Shown in pieces: positions 17,200 to 26,475 of a stretch of DNA of 64,000 nt; positions within the stretch are counted from its first letter, which is position 1; each line of letters opens with the position of its first letter. The DNA comes from Deltaproteobacteria bacterium. Lineage in GTDB: Bacteria > Desulfobacterota > Syntrophobacteria > Syntrophobacterales > Syntrophobacteraceae. The translations under genes were made by a program, and so were the position numbers. The notes below the pieces were generated by a model. The model worked only from the letters and a program-made list of their open reading frames with translations, made no database searches and had not been told where the DNA came from. The stretch covers positions 1-64,000 of the forward strand of contig JAJYDE010000003.1 of NCBI GenBank assembly GCA_021777755.1, written 5' to 3'.

Positions 17200-18081
17200 C
17201 TATCTGTTCACTCTATGTCCGCGGAAAACTTTCGCCCTGAGACGCCTCAATTGCTCCGCCCTGATGAACCGGGTTAAATCTGGCGGAATGGCTCTTTTTT
17301 CCCTCCTCACCGAAGACCAGACGTATCCGCTTAGAATGAGAAGACCCCGGAAGATGTAGGGCTTTGCCCCCGACTGATAGGCCGCCCTGAAAAGCTCCCA
17401 AAGCGGATGGTTGCCGCAACTGTAGTCCTTTCGGCCCTGGGTGAAATGCAGGCGCAGACCGCTCCGGTTGCCCGTTCCCATCGCCCTGTGGTGACAGAAC
17501 GTCTTTCCCGTAAAGGTGCGCGTCTGCCACCCCAGCATCCTGGCGCTTGTTACAGCCACCCAGTCTATGCCGCCTCCCTTGATCGGCCTGTATCCGCCGA
17601 TTTCATCGAAACATTGCCGTCTGAAAAGCTGGCACTGACCCGAGACATGTTCGATGTTGGTAAACCGGTAATCGTAGCGCCCGCCGTTTTCCACAAAAGG
17701 AGTCCCCGCCACCCCCAGGCGCGGGTTTTCCGCAAACCTTTTCAACAGATATTCGAAGTAGTCGGGGCCAAAGGAGACGTCCGCATCGAGGTTTCCTATT
17801 ATGTCGTAGTCGATCCCCGCCAGGAGTTTTTGCCCTGCCGCGAAGGCTTCCACTTTCGCGGCGAAATTTCGCTCCCGGTGCTCGCCAAGTCGTATGAACC
17901 CGACAAAGTCCAGGTTTTCAGTTTGGCTGCGCACGATTTCATCTGTGCGGTCCGTCGATCCGTCGCTTACAATGATCCATCTGAGGGGAAGAATACTTTG
18001 GCAGGCTACCGATCTGATCACCCCCTCCACATACTTCTCCTCGTTTCTGGCCGGAGTGACCAAAACATAGGAAAATCGCAT
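17200..18081 (-). CDS. family 2 glycosyltransferase with C-terminal basic tail
   Basis: A 293-aa GT-A enzyme starting at the ATG at 18081, which has AGGATAG upstream and leaves no overlap with the preceding gene. A longer frame to 18138 would run into that gene. Motifs are YVLVTPARNEEKYVEGVIRS, WIIVSDGSTDRTDEIV, DYDIIGNLDADVSFGPDYF (DAD metal site) and GQCQLFRRQCFDEIGGY, the pattern of dolichyl-phosphate-mannose-synthase-like or ExoA-like enzymes. A hydrophobic segment near residue 240 is followed by many Arg and Lys residues. It is part of the tight run of transferases; the sugar is unknown. Confidence 0.9.
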   Translation of the reverse strand: MRFSYVLVTPARNEEKYVEGVIRSVACQSILPLRWIIVSDGSTDRTDEIVRSQTENLDFVGFIRLGEHRERNFAAKVEAFAAGQKLLAGIDYDIIGNLDADVSFGPDYFEYLLKRFAENPRLGVAGTPFVENGGRYDYRFTNIEHVSGQCQLFRRQCFDEIGGYRPIKGGGIDWVAVTSARMLGWQTRTFTGKTFCHHRAMGTGNRSGLRLHFTQGRKDYSCGNHPLWELFRAAYQSGAKPYIFRGLLILSGYVWSSVRREKRAIPPDLTRFIRAEQLRRLRAKVFRGHRVNR

Positions 18082-18091
18082 CGGCTCTATC

Positions 18092-19267
18092 CTATCCCTC
18101 TTCCCTGCGGGCCCCCAACTTGGACAGCAGGCAGGCAAGAGCCCTGTACATGGTTGCCTGCCCCCAATGAATCAGGGGCACTTTGGCTTTTATGTGAAGC
18201 GGATACATTCGATAGTAGAAATGGCCGTCTTTATCCTGCATGTTCTCGATTGTCCAGTTTGCCACTTTGCAGGCCAAACCCAGGCAGGCCGGATTGTCTT
18301 CAGAGAAAAAGACCAGGGTTTCGATGGCCTGGGAAGCGCATTGAATGTCGAGCGGGTAGGCGCGTTGCCGATAATATTTGGGAAAGCCGTCATCGAGGAT
18401 GAAGGTTTTTCGGAAATAGTCGAGCCCCCTTTTTAGGTTTTCGTCGAAAGTCCGGTCTCCGGAGTAGCGGGCATACCGTTTGAGACTGTCCAGGTTGTAG
18501 CCCGTGTGAAAGTTATCCACCCAGCGGCAGTTGTCATGTTCGGCATAGTACCAGGCTCCCTCGGGCAGTTGCCGGGCGCACGAATACTCCATCGCCTCGC
18601 GGGCCGCCTCCAGCGCCCCGGCCTCACGGGTGTATCGGGCCGCACCCGCCAGAAAGGCCGCCCCGATCATGTTGGAGTTATGAATGGAACCCTGTCCCAT
18701 GGCCGTGTAGCTAAGACACGCGCCCCGCGAAGTCCTCTGTCTGGGCAGCTTGAGGATCCAGTCGCTGATGCTCTTGATCACTTCCAGGTGGCGCTCGGCC
18801 GCGAAAAGCTCGTAAGCCTCCAAAAATACCTGGCCCGCCAAACCGGTCCAAACGGTCGTCGATTCCTGGCCCGGCCTTCGGCCCCCTCGGCTGGCATAGT
18901 CGAAAAGATACCCCCAGCTGTGGTTATCATAATTTGGCGACTTGTTGCGGTCGAGCCAGTCGAGACACTCCAGTGCCTTGCTTTTGTACCTGTCATCTCC
19001 GCTGCTCCGGTATCTTTCCAGGTAGCCCCAGGCGGTGTAGCCTCGGCCCTGCGCGGATTCAAGGGGCTTTATACCCATAATGGGCCTCAGGTTCACCGGA
19101 CTTTGTCTTCCAATCTGCTGAAGAAGCCTTTCCAAAAAGACATTCCTGAAGCTCAGAACACGCAAATACGATGTCAAACCATCCGATGGATCATAGCCCC
19201 TGTACCGATGTTTCTCGATCCAACCCTCTACAGCATTCAGGCTGGTTTCCACTTTTTGGCGCAACAT
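18092..19267 (-). CDS. (alpha/alpha)-barrel protein, possible carbohydrate-active enzyme
   Basis: A 391-aa soluble protein from the ATG at 19267, with AGGA nine bases upstream. An upstream alternative at 19312 overlaps the preceding gene. The sequence is all-helical with recurring aromatic-rich turns: GRGYTAWGYLERY, NYDNHSWGYLFDYASRGG, TTVWTGLAGQVFLEAY, IHNSNMIGAAFLAG, WVDNFHTGYNLDSLKRY and DIQCASQAIETLVFF. This resembles six-hairpin toroids found in unsaturated glucuronyl hydrolases, epimerases and terpenoid-cyclase-fold proteins. There is no signal peptide. I do not recognise a specific family with certainty. Its position between GT2 and FemAB genes suggests work on a nucleotide sugar, lipid-linked sugar or substituent in the cytoplasm. 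Confidence 0.75.
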   Translation of the reverse strand: MLRQKVETSLNAVEGWIEKHRYRGYDPSDGLTSYLRVLSFRNVFLERLLQQIGRQSPVNLRPIMGIKPLESAQGRGYTAWGYLERYRSSGDDRYKSKALECLDWLDRNKSPNYDNHSWGYLFDYASRGGRRPGQESTTVWTGLAGQVFLEAYELFAAERHLEVIKSISDWILKLPRQRTSRGACLSYTAMGQGSIHNSNMIGAAFLAGAARYTREAGALEAAREAMEYSCARQLPEGAWYYAEHDNCRWVDNFHTGYNLDSLKRYARYSGDRTFDENLKRGLDYFRKTFILDDGFPKYYRQRAYPLDIQCASQAIETLVFFSEDNPACLGLACKVANWTIENMQDKDGHFYYRMYPLHIKAKVPLIHWGQATMYRALACLLSKLGARREEG

Positions 19268-19299
19268 GACGGGTCTTCCTACCGCAAGGATTGCTGAAC

Positions 19300-20478
19300 T
19301 CAACCGAAACAACCCGGAAACGGGCTGCTCCCCCCCAACCTCTTCTTGCCGGCCAACTTGTAGCCGAGCCTAACCGCGGCTTGAGCCAGTGAATTGGGCA
19401 AATACAGGCGCGAGGCCGGCAACAGGCGAGGCATTCCGCCAAAGCGGGTGATAAAAGAGTGACGGCTGCGTTCCTGTGCCGTCGTAAGCGGCTCGCGGTT
19501 GCGGATAGCCATGGCCATCTTTTCGTCAAATTCCGAATAGTCGCATAAGTCGAAGCCCTCTTCCGCGGCCATTCTCAGAGCTTCGCCCGTAATCAGTTCA
19601 TTTGGGTGTCGCTCGTCTTCCGCGCCGCTCCATCCTCTTTTCCACATGGTGAATGTCTTGCCGAATGCAATGCAGATGAGACCGCAGACAGGGTTGCCGT
19701 TACACTCGGCGATGAACAGCCTGATGCAGTCGACCGGGTGCGCGGCATCCCACAGGGCGAAAAGATGTCCTATGGTCGGCGGGTTGGGCTGGACCCCCTG
19801 TCGTTGGCAGCTTGCCAGCATGAGTTCAAAGAATAGTCCAAGATCTCGCCTGCTTCCCTCCCTTATGCTGACGCCTCTTTGCGCCGCCTGGCGCAGTTTT
19901 CTGCGCGTTTGCCGCGCCATCCCAAGCCTTAGCGCCTCGACGCCCTCCCCGAGGTTGAAAATCCAGGTGGCTCTGTACACGGTTACGGGCGAGTCGAGCC
20001 TGAAGCCTCCGCTCGCAAGACTTGCCGGAATGTGCGCACAACAATCCGGAGGTTGCACCACCAGGGCCAGCAGCTTTTCACTCCGCCCGACCTTGCGCAG
20101 AAGCTCGGTGGCATAATCGGCCATCCACGCTTGTTGGTCCGACACTACCGGTCCTTTGCTCACGTAGCCGATCCTGCCCCACCACCGCAAACCCGCCAGA
20201 ATCTGAAAACCGCCAATGATCCGTCGATCCATCGTGATTACGACCCGAACCGGTTTCCAGCCGTCTATCGCCTTGGCTCGCGCCCACATGGAGGACTGTT
20301 GAAATTGTCCAGGCGGACTTTTTTGCAGGAAGCTGTCCCAGCAGGTGTCTTCAAAACTCCTCGATATCCAGGCGCGGGCCGTTTCGCCTTGAAACACCGA
20401 CTGGTGAAGCTTCTCATATCCGCATGAAGCCTCAAACCTCAACTCCCGGCCGATCCCGCGCTTCTCCGAGCGTCTCAA
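19300..20478 (-). CDS. FemAB-family aminoacyl/acyltransferase (copy 2)
   Basis: A 392-aa protein of the FemAB type. Features are FQQSSMWARAKAIDGWKPVRVV (the xQxxxWxxxK start, about residue 58), a basic helix MARQTRRKLRQAAQRGVSIREGS at about 184, CGLICIAFGKTFTMWKRGWSG, HPNELITGEALRMAAEEGFDLCDYSEFDEK, and a basic C-terminus. It most likely transfers an aminoacyl or acyl group to an amino sugar. The start overlaps the stop of the upstream GT2 gene by four bases, so translation is coupled. Copies 1 and 3, at 9012 and 29391, are clearly divergent from it rather than recent duplicates. Confidence 0.8.
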   Translation of the reverse strand: MRRSEKRGIGRELRFEASCGYEKLHQSVFQGETARAWISRSFEDTCWDSFLQKSPPGQFQQSSMWARAKAIDGWKPVRVVITMDRRIIGGFQILAGLRWWGRIGYVSKGPVVSDQQAWMADYATELLRKVGRSEKLLALVVQPPDCCAHIPASLASGGFRLDSPVTVYRATWIFNLGEGVEALRLGMARQTRRKLRQAAQRGVSIREGSRRDLGLFFELMLASCQRQGVQPNPPTIGHLFALWDAAHPVDCIRLFIAECNGNPVCGLICIAFGKTFTMWKRGWSGAEDERHPNELITGEALRMAAEEGFDLCDYSEFDEKMAMAIRNREPLTTAQERSRHSFITRFGGMPRLLPASRLYLPNSLAQAAVRLGYKLAGKKRLGGSSPFPGCFG

Positions 20479-21434
20479 TTTTCGATATTCCCGGCGAAAG
20501 TCAATACCAAGGAGCCGTCCCGGTCAAGCCTCCCCACTTCCACCCGCCGGCGGCCATGGATGACCACGATCGATTTTCGCAAAACCGCGACCATTATCAT
20601 CGGCCATCCCCGCGCGGCCAGTTTGAGCGCACTCCGATAGAGACCCGCATTGAGGCCTTTCACCGTCCAAAAGAACACCATGCCGCCATGGAAGGCATAT
20701 CTTTCCAGCCGTTTTTCGGGGCCTCCCGGATAGAGGCCGGCGCGCTCCCTGTCGATTATCAGGCGAGCCGAGCGCAGAAAAGGAGGGACAAAATGCGAGG
20801 TGTTTCCGGCATGTTTCCGGTAGAGCGCGGTACAGGGCGAAAAGATCAGAATACACTTTCCGCAGTAACCCAGTTTGGAAACCATGTCCAGATCATCGAG
20901 CTGGAAGATTCCCGGGGTCCAGCCACCCACCTCCTCAAAGGCCCGCCTTGAAATCACCATTGCGTTCGTATACCAGCCGTGGGGCCTGTCTTTGGCCATG
21001 AGGGCGTCATATTCCACGAACTCGAGTCTGTCAGGCTTCTCGAAGGCCCCCAAGGCTGGCACAGGGCCCTCAAAGTGGCGCACCGTGGAGACGATAACGG
21101 CCGGGCGCCTCAGTTCCACGAGCTGTTCGTAGACATCCAGGGTCCAGGGCAAAAACAGATCGTCTCCGTCCAGGAAAATAAGGTATTCTCCCCTGGCAAG
21201 GGCCGCCCCCCGGTTGCGCGCCTCGATCGCTCCCCGGTTGGAGCAAAGCCCCAGCAGGCGAATGGAGTCCTCGTATCGTTTCAAAATCTCCGCCGAGCCG
21301 TCTTTGGAGGCGTCGTCAACAACGATGACTTCTCTAATGGAAGCCTCTTGCGATAGGGCCGACTCGACCGCATCCCTTATGAATTCACGCTGATTGAAGC
21401 AGGTGATGACAATGCTGTAACGGATATCCGACAT
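20475..21434 (-). CDS. family 2 glycosyltransferase
   Basis: A 319-aa GT-A enzyme from the ATG at 21434. The longer frame to 21521 adds an Arg-rich leader that overlaps the NadE-like gene. Motifs: YSIVITCFNQREFIRDAVESAL, REVIVVDDASKDGSAEIL and the metal site YLIFLDGDDLFLPWTLDVY. GIFQLDDLDMVSKLGY holds the later acidic residues. A hydrophobic stretch precedes the C-terminus. It belongs to the same operon as the NadE-like gene, 44 bases downstream of it. The sugar transferred is unknown. Confidence 0.9.
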   Translation of the reverse strand: MSDIRYSIVITCFNQREFIRDAVESALSQEASIREVIVVDDASKDGSAEILKRYEDSIRLLGLCSNRGAIEARNRGAALARGEYLIFLDGDDLFLPWTLDVYEQLVELRRPAVIVSTVRHFEGPVPALGAFEKPDRLEFVEYDALMAKDRPHGWYTNAMVISRRAFEEVGGWTPGIFQLDDLDMVSKLGYCGKCILIFSPCTALYRKHAGNTSHFVPPFLRSARLIIDRERAGLYPGGPEKRLERYAFHGGMVFFWTVKGLNAGLYRSALKLAARGWPMIMVAVLRKSIVVIHGRRRVEVGRLDRDGSLVLTFAGNIEN

Positions 21435-21478
21435 GTCTTCGCCGATTGACGCAGACCGCCTGCGGCCGCGACTAAATT

Positions 21479-22489
21479 TCAAACCTCGCCGTGTAACCGA
21501 TCGCCGTTGAGATTGTTCCATGCTTTCAAGACAAAAGGCGCCCGGCGCATATGTTGGGAAAACCTGCGTTTACTTTCGATATCGCGATAGACCCGTTTGC
21601 AGCCCTCCAGCGGAAGGCCGAGAACCGCTGTTGCCTCCTCGACTCCAATGCCTGCGGCTTCGGCGTACAGCAAAGGATCGAGCAGCTCGAAAGGAAGACT
21701 GAAAAAGAACTCCTGCTCGGTTTGAGGCGCCGGGAAGGTCCCCGAGGACGGGGCACGGGCAATGATGGCCTCCGGAATTCCCAGATAGGCCGCAAGCTCG
21801 TAAATCTGCACCTTGAAAAGTCCGGCCAGAGGGTGAACGTCCACCCCGATATCGCCATGTCTCACCATGAAGCCCAAATCGTATTCGGTGCGGTTGTGTG
21901 TCCCCACCACCGCATACTGCAAGCCTTCCGCATGGTAGTACTGCATGATCATGCGGCTGCGCTGCTTCATGTTGGTTGCCGCGACAATTTCGAGGTACTC
22001 GCGAACCGGAAGACGGCGCCGCAGCGCTTCCGCGCCGTCGGGAGAAAACACCTCCAGGAAGAAAATATTGAACCCCTCGCACTCAAGCGGATTGTGTCCC
22101 AGGACGATCCTGGACGTCCAACCCTCGGCGAACTCGCCCACCACGCGGCAAACGGCCTCATCTCTTCGCCTGTAGCACCCGAGTCCCTCCAGGGCCGCCG
22201 TCAGGTCCTCCCGCAACCATCTCACGCCCAGCCCGGCGAGAAGATCTTTTCCAAGCCTCTCGCCTTCCTTCTCCACCTCGCGCTCCGGAAGAATCAACCC
22301 CAAAACCTTTTCCGGGCCAAAGGCCCTGGCCGCCAGACTCACCGCGACCGCCGAGTCCACCCCTCCGCTCACCGCGACCACGGCACCTTTTCGCCGCAGA
22401 TTTCCCAACACCTCTTCCCGCAGAGCTTTCTCGATATCCGCGGCCACGGTGGCCGGATCTATTCGAAGCGCATCCTTTGAAAAAGTCAT
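21479..22489 (-). CDS. NadE-like ATP-pyrophosphatase amide ligase
   Basis: A 336-aa PP-loop enzyme related to ammonia-dependent NAD synthetase. The loop AVSGGVDSAVAVSLAARAFG lies at residues 38-57, and YAVVGTHNRTEYDLGFMVRHG with GVDVHPLAGLFKVQIYELA matches NadE. After PSS the usual AGLW segment is replaced by GTFPAPQTEQEFFFSLPFE and the C-terminus is longer, so it is divergent. NadE adenylates a carboxylate and forms an amide with ammonia. Placed in a polysaccharide operon beside an AMP ligase, an ACP and AsnB, it may amidate a sugar acid or an amino-acid substituent. A housekeeping NAD role cannot be excluded. There is no glutaminase domain, so ammonia must come from elsewhere, possibly the AsnB-like protein. 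Confidence 0.8.
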   Translation of the reverse strand: MTFSKDALRIDPATVAADIEKALREEVLGNLRRKGAVVAVSGGVDSAVAVSLAARAFGPEKVLGLILPEREVEKEGERLGKDLLAGLGVRWLREDLTAALEGLGCYRRRDEAVCRVVGEFAEGWTSRIVLGHNPLECEGFNIFFLEVFSPDGAEALRRRLPVREYLEIVAATNMKQRSRMIMQYYHAEGLQYAVVGTHNRTEYDLGFMVRHGDIGVDVHPLAGLFKVQIYELAAYLGIPEAIIARAPSSGTFPAPQTEQEFFFSLPFELLDPLLYAEAAGIGVEEATAVLGLPLEGCKRVYRDIESKRRFSQHMRRAPFVLKAWNNLNGDRLHGEV

Positions 22490-22513
22490 ATATCACCAGA
22501 CAGGTTTGAGAAG

Positions 22514-24139
22514 TCAGGGTCTTGGGAGTCTTTGGCCGGGGGGATTTTCGCCCGGGCCCTTCGTGCCGGCCCCGAGCCTTTTTAAAATACCGCGGTCTAT
22601 TTTTCCGTGTGGGCTGCAAGGCATCCGGGGCAGGAATTCAATATGCCTTGGGACCATGAAGGGCTCCATATTGCAGGCACAATGCCTGATGATGTCCTTT
22701 TCTCCGATTTGCGCGCCCGGCCGAAGGACGATGAAACACTTTATCGCCTGGCCAAGAATTTCGTCTTCCACTCCGATCACCGCCGCTTCAAGGACTCCAT
22801 CGAGTTCACACAGGATGTTTTCGATTTCCCTCGGGCTCACCCTCTCCCCCTTGGTCTTTATCTGATCGTCCTTGCGCGCAACAAAGTAGAGAAAGCCATC
22901 CTGGTCAGTTTTGAAAAGATCGCCCGAATATAAAAGGGTTTCCCACGGGTATCGACCCCGCCGGAAGGTTTTCTCGCTAAGCTCGGGCGCATTCCAGTAG
23001 CCGCCCATGACATTGGCGCCCCTTACCACCAGTTCGCCCACCTGCCCCGGCCCCGCTTCCTCTCCGTCCTCACCGATTATAGACACCCGGCAGTTGGGCA
23101 TGGGCTTTCCCACCGAGGAAGGCCTGAACTCCAAATCCCCGGGCGCGAGGAAGGAAACCCGCTTGCACTCGGTCAGGCCGTACATGGAGTATATCTTTCC
23201 CGAGTGAAAAAACCCTTGCAGCTTCCGGATATGTTCCACAGGCAAAACGCCGCCCGTGTTGGTCACATACCTCACCGAGCCGAGGTCGTATTTGCCGGGG
23301 TGATCCATCTTCAGCAGCAGCGCGGCAATCGTGGGCACGATCGGCAGCCCCGTAATCCTTTCTCTCTCTATGGTTTCCAGTATCCTCACGGGAAAGGCGA
23401 AGGACCTTTCGAGCACAACGGTCCCCGCGAACATGAAAGCCATCAGGATCTGATAGAGGCCGTAGTCGAATGAAAGGGGCAAAACGTTAAGGATTTTGTC
23501 TTCGCGGCTGTTTTCAAGATATTCAATGATGCTTCGGGCCGCCGAGACCATGTTCAGATGGGATGACACAACCCCCTTGGGCTCCCCGGTTGATCCGGAG
23601 GTGTATATCAGGGCGGCAAGATCCAGATCTATGCATCGATGCGCTCCCCTGGGCCGCAAAGAGGGCGCCGCGCTCGAAGCTCCCAAAGCCTCTTTCCACG
23701 AAAAAGAGCGCTTCGCCAAGCCGGCGGGCGCCGGGGAAGCCTCCCCCACCCAGATCGTCGCAATCTCTTCGATGCCTTTTACGGCCTCCCCCACAAGCCC
23801 CTCCCGGGCCGCGTCCGCCACCAGAATCGAAGCCCCGCTGTCGCGCAGGATATACTCGAGCTTCCTCGCCTTTACCGAACCGTTTACAACTAAAAATACC
23901 CCCGCTGCCCGAAGGGTCGCATAGATCGAAATGACCGCCTCGGCCGAATTATCCAGAAATATGGCCACCCGCTGCCGCGGGCCGAGCCCGATCCGGGATA
24001 AGAAATCGGCCAGCCGATCGCAAGCCTCATCAAGTTCGGCGTAGGTCCAACGCCTTTGATCGCAAATTAGCGCTTCCTTTTCGGCGGAAAGCTCCGCCGA
24101 GCGTTTCAGACAGTCGTGAACAAGCACGGGCCAGAACAT
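22514..24139 (-). CDS. AMP-forming acyl/aminoacyl ligase (adenylation enzyme)
   Basis: A 541-aa stand-alone member of the acyl-CoA synthetase/adenylation-domain superfamily. It has the P-loop YTSGSTGEPKGVVSSHLNM (A3, about residue 187), IYSMYGLTECKRVSFL (A5), LYSGDLFKTDQDGFLYFVARKDDQIKTKGERVSP (A7-A8), and a C-terminal PHGKIDRGIL Lys motif (A10), so it should be active. It matches the type found in exosortase/exopolysaccharide loci. It probably activates a carboxylic acid and loads it onto the small acyl carrier protein at 26206. The gene sits 25 bases from the NadE-like gene and 57 bases from the AsnB-like gene. Its substrate cannot be read from the sequence. Confidence 0.9.
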   Translation of the reverse strand: MFWPVLVHDCLKRSAELSAEKEALICDQRRWTYAELDEACDRLADFLSRIGLGPRQRVAIFLDNSAEAVISIYATLRAAGVFLVVNGSVKARKLEYILRDSGASILVADAAREGLVGEAVKGIEEIATIWVGEASPAPAGLAKRSFSWKEALGASSAAPSLRPRGAHRCIDLDLAALIYTSGSTGEPKGVVSSHLNMVSAARSIIEYLENSREDKILNVLPLSFDYGLYQILMAFMFAGTVVLERSFAFPVRILETIERERITGLPIVPTIAALLLKMDHPGKYDLGSVRYVTNTGGVLPVEHIRKLQGFFHSGKIYSMYGLTECKRVSFLAPGDLEFRPSSVGKPMPNCRVSIIGEDGEEAGPGQVGELVVRGANVMGGYWNAPELSEKTFRRGRYPWETLLYSGDLFKTDQDGFLYFVARKDDQIKTKGERVSPREIENILCELDGVLEAAVIGVEDEILGQAIKCFIVLRPGAQIGEKDIIRHCACNMEPFMVPRHIEFLPRMPCSPHGKIDRGILKRLGAGTKGPGENPPGQRLPRP

Positions 24140-24196
24140 GATGGTAGCCTCGGGTGATTGTCGAGTGGCGGGGCGGTGGAACTAAAAGCTTACGGA

Positions 24197-26218
24197 CTAC
24201 CCCGTGGCGCCCGTATTTTCAGCGTCGGGACCCGTTGATCCCATGCCTTTCGCCCCGGCCCTGTAATCGAACCTGAGCGCGGGGGAAACTTTGCGGGATC
24301 CCTCGAAGGGATTTCCGGCAACAAACCGCTCATGGAGCAATTGAGAGGACAAAATCCCGGCAAGGGCCATGCTGTCTATTTCGCCAAGCTTTTTTGCAGA
24401 ACGCAATTTGTCCGCAAGGCTTTTCACCCTGGATTTATTGAAAAGCCCCGCCCGGTCGATGGAGCAATCCGAAAGCACATCCTCCCACATGTTCCCGCTA
24501 AGAATCATCGGCGTTATGGGCGCCCGGTAAGGTTGTTTGGGCCGCCCTAGTATCGGAGCCGGCAAAAGCTTCCTTACGGCCTGTTTCATGATGTACTTTT
24601 CTTGCAGACCACGCATTTTCATACTGGCGGGCAGAAGGCAGGCGAACTCGATAATGCGGTGATCGAGAAAGGGCGGCCGCAGTTCGAGAGAATGGGCCAT
24701 CGCCACCCGGTCCCCCTGAGTGGAAAGCAGGTAGTTGCTCATAAATACCGTCATCTCGATATATTGAGCCCTGGTAACGACGTCGAGCCGCTCAAAGCCG
24801 GGTGGAAGTCCCTGCCGCATATCCTCGAAGCCGTTGTATCGGCCGATCGCGGCCCGCAGGTCGTCGGAAAAAAAGGTTCTGGTCCTGCCGGTATTTTCCC
24901 ACCTCACAAGATGGGAATAAAGAGGGTCTTGCGTATGCTCGATGCCTTTGGAAAAGAAAGCGGGCAGAATTTTTTTCAAACGCTCGTCTTCGAAAACATA
25001 GGGATAGAGTCTTTCAAGCAGACGCGGCCGCCATTTGGAATCGGGTCTTTTAGCACAAAAGGCCCTTATTTTGGCTTCCTTGAAGATATTGTAGCCGCAA
25101 AAAACTTCGTCCGCCCCCTCCCCGGTCAAAACGACCTTGTAGCCTTGCCCGCGAACAATATCGGACAGCAGGTATAGAGGCGCGGGGGCGGTCCGCAACA
25201 TGGGCCTTTCGCAGTGTCGCACGACCGCCGGGAGACAATCGAGCAGCCGCCGGTTTTCAGCCAGAAAACTTACGTGGTCCGTACCCAGGTGAGCGACGAT
25301 CAGGTCCTGGAACTCGCCCTCGTCGTAGGAGCTTTCCTCGAACTTGATCCCGAAGGTCTTCAGTTCATTATTGAAACGCTTCTTTACAACCGCGGTGATC
25401 GTCGATGAATCAAGGCCGCCGCTGATATAGCAACCCACCTTCACATCGGCCCGCAGCCTGATCCGAACCGAATCGACAATCAACTCCTCGAGTTGTTCCC
25501 CGATTTCGTGCTCATCCTTGCCAAGCGATTGCTCCGGGGGAACGCACGGTATTTGCCAGTATCTTTTCAGGCAAACCCCTCTTTTCGTGACTTTCAGGTG
25601 ATTGCCGGGGGGAATTTCGAAAACATTTTTAAACGCGGTTCTTTCTTTCAGTGTGGTCCAGAAAGTAAAGACCTGGTCCATGGCGACGGGGTCGATCTCG
25701 CGGGGGATTTCAGCCAGAGTGAACAAGGCCTTGATTTCCGAGGCGAACACAAAGCGGCCCCCGTTCATCGCATAATGCAGAGGAACTATTCCAAGCCTGT
25801 CTCTGGCCAGAAACAGTTCATGATTCCTGTTATCCCATATCGCCAGGGCGAACTGCCCGTTCAAATCCTCCAAACACCTTTCTTTTTTTTCCTCGAAAAG
25901 GTGCACGATGACTTCGGTATCGGTTGAGGTGTAAAAGCGGTGTCCCCTTTCCAACAGTTCGCACTTGAGCTCCAGGTAATTAAATATCTCTCCGTTGAAG
26001 CTGATCCACAGGTCACGGTCTTCGTTATGGATGGGTTGGGCCCCGTCCTGGAGGCCGATTATCGAAAGCCTGTTATGACCGAGCGCCACCCGGTCGTCCA
26101 TATAGATGCCCGACACGTCGGGCCCCCGGTGGGTGAGCGCCCCGAGCATCCCCTCCATCTCCCGGGCATCGGGTTTTCGGCCTCCGTTCAAAGCCAGGAT
26201 TCCGGCTATTGCGCACAT
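24197..26218 (-). CDS. glutamine-dependent asparagine-synthase-type amidotransferase
   Basis: A 673-aa AsnB-family protein. The N-terminus MCAIAGILALNGG keeps the catalytic Cys2, and RGPDVSG, NHNRLSIIGLQ-like and SFNGEIFNYLEL complete the glutaminase domain. The synthetase domain has CYISGGLDSSTITAVVKKRF near residue 256, then LTGEGADEVFCGYNIFK and FLDHRIIEFACLLP. All key motifs are present, so it should use glutamine. Polysaccharide-linked members include WbpS/WbtH-like enzymes that turn uronic acids into uronamides, and exosortase-A-associated amidotransferases. Its start overlaps the end of the ACP gene by 13 bases, implying coupled translation. It may amidate the diacetamido-uronic acid predicted from the genes at 30428-33126; this is inference. 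Confidence 0.9.
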   Translation of the reverse strand: MCAIAGILALNGGRKPDAREMEGMLGALTHRGPDVSGIYMDDRVALGHNRLSIIGLQDGAQPIHNEDRDLWISFNGEIFNYLELKCELLERGHRFYTSTDTEVIVHLFEEKKERCLEDLNGQFALAIWDNRNHELFLARDRLGIVPLHYAMNGGRFVFASEIKALFTLAEIPREIDPVAMDQVFTFWTTLKERTAFKNVFEIPPGNHLKVTKRGVCLKRYWQIPCVPPEQSLGKDEHEIGEQLEELIVDSVRIRLRADVKVGCYISGGLDSSTITAVVKKRFNNELKTFGIKFEESSYDEGEFQDLIVAHLGTDHVSFLAENRRLLDCLPAVVRHCERPMLRTAPAPLYLLSDIVRGQGYKVVLTGEGADEVFCGYNIFKEAKIRAFCAKRPDSKWRPRLLERLYPYVFEDERLKKILPAFFSKGIEHTQDPLYSHLVRWENTGRTRTFFSDDLRAAIGRYNGFEDMRQGLPPGFERLDVVTRAQYIEMTVFMSNYLLSTQGDRVAMAHSLELRPPFLDHRIIEFACLLPASMKMRGLQEKYIMKQAVRKLLPAPILGRPKQPYRAPITPMILSGNMWEDVLSDCSIDRAGLFNKSRVKSLADKLRSAKKLGEIDSMALAGILSSQLLHERFVAGNPFEGSRKVSPALRFDYRAGAKGMGSTGPDAENTGATG

Positions 26219-26475
26219 ATACTCGCCCCGTTTCGCGCCTGTTTGGACTCCAGGTAATTGGAGATGTTTCGCAGACTGTCGAGGTTTTCCGGTATGACCT
26301 CCTCGTCTTCGACCCGGATGTGGAAAGTTTTCTCCAAATATTCGATAAGTTCCAAAACACCGGTCGAATCGACTATCCCCTTTCCCAGAAAAGAGGCGTC
26401 TTCGGGCAGATCGATGTGATCGCCGAACAAGAAGTTTTCGACCACGAATCCACGCACGATTTCAACGAAGTTCAT
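26206..26475 (-). CDS. acyl carrier protein
   Basis: An 89-aa free-standing carrier protein. The phosphopantetheine site is GIVDSTGVLELIEYLE, with the modified Ser at about residue 37. The acidic helices before and after (DLPEDASFLG, HIRVEDEEVIPENLDSLRNI) are typical. The ATG at 26475 has AAAAGGAG about ten bases upstream; a longer frame to 26541 overlaps the GNAT gene and lacks support. It presumably carries the acid activated by the AMP ligase at 22514 while GNAT, FemAB or AsnB-like partners act on it. It is unlikely to serve fatty-acid synthesis because no fab genes surround it. Confidence 0.92.
   Translation of the reverse strand: MNFVEIVRGFVVENFLFGDHIDLPEDASFLGKGIVDSTGVLELIEYLEKTFHIRVEDEEVIPENLDSLRNISNYLESKQARNGASICAQ

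Noticed and set aside
21479-22489. Ordinary housekeeping NAD synthetase call
   Set aside because: Not excluded, but the altered PSAGLW region and its position inside the ligase/ACP/AsnB cassette make a pathway-specific amide ligase at least as likely, so no nadE symbol was given.
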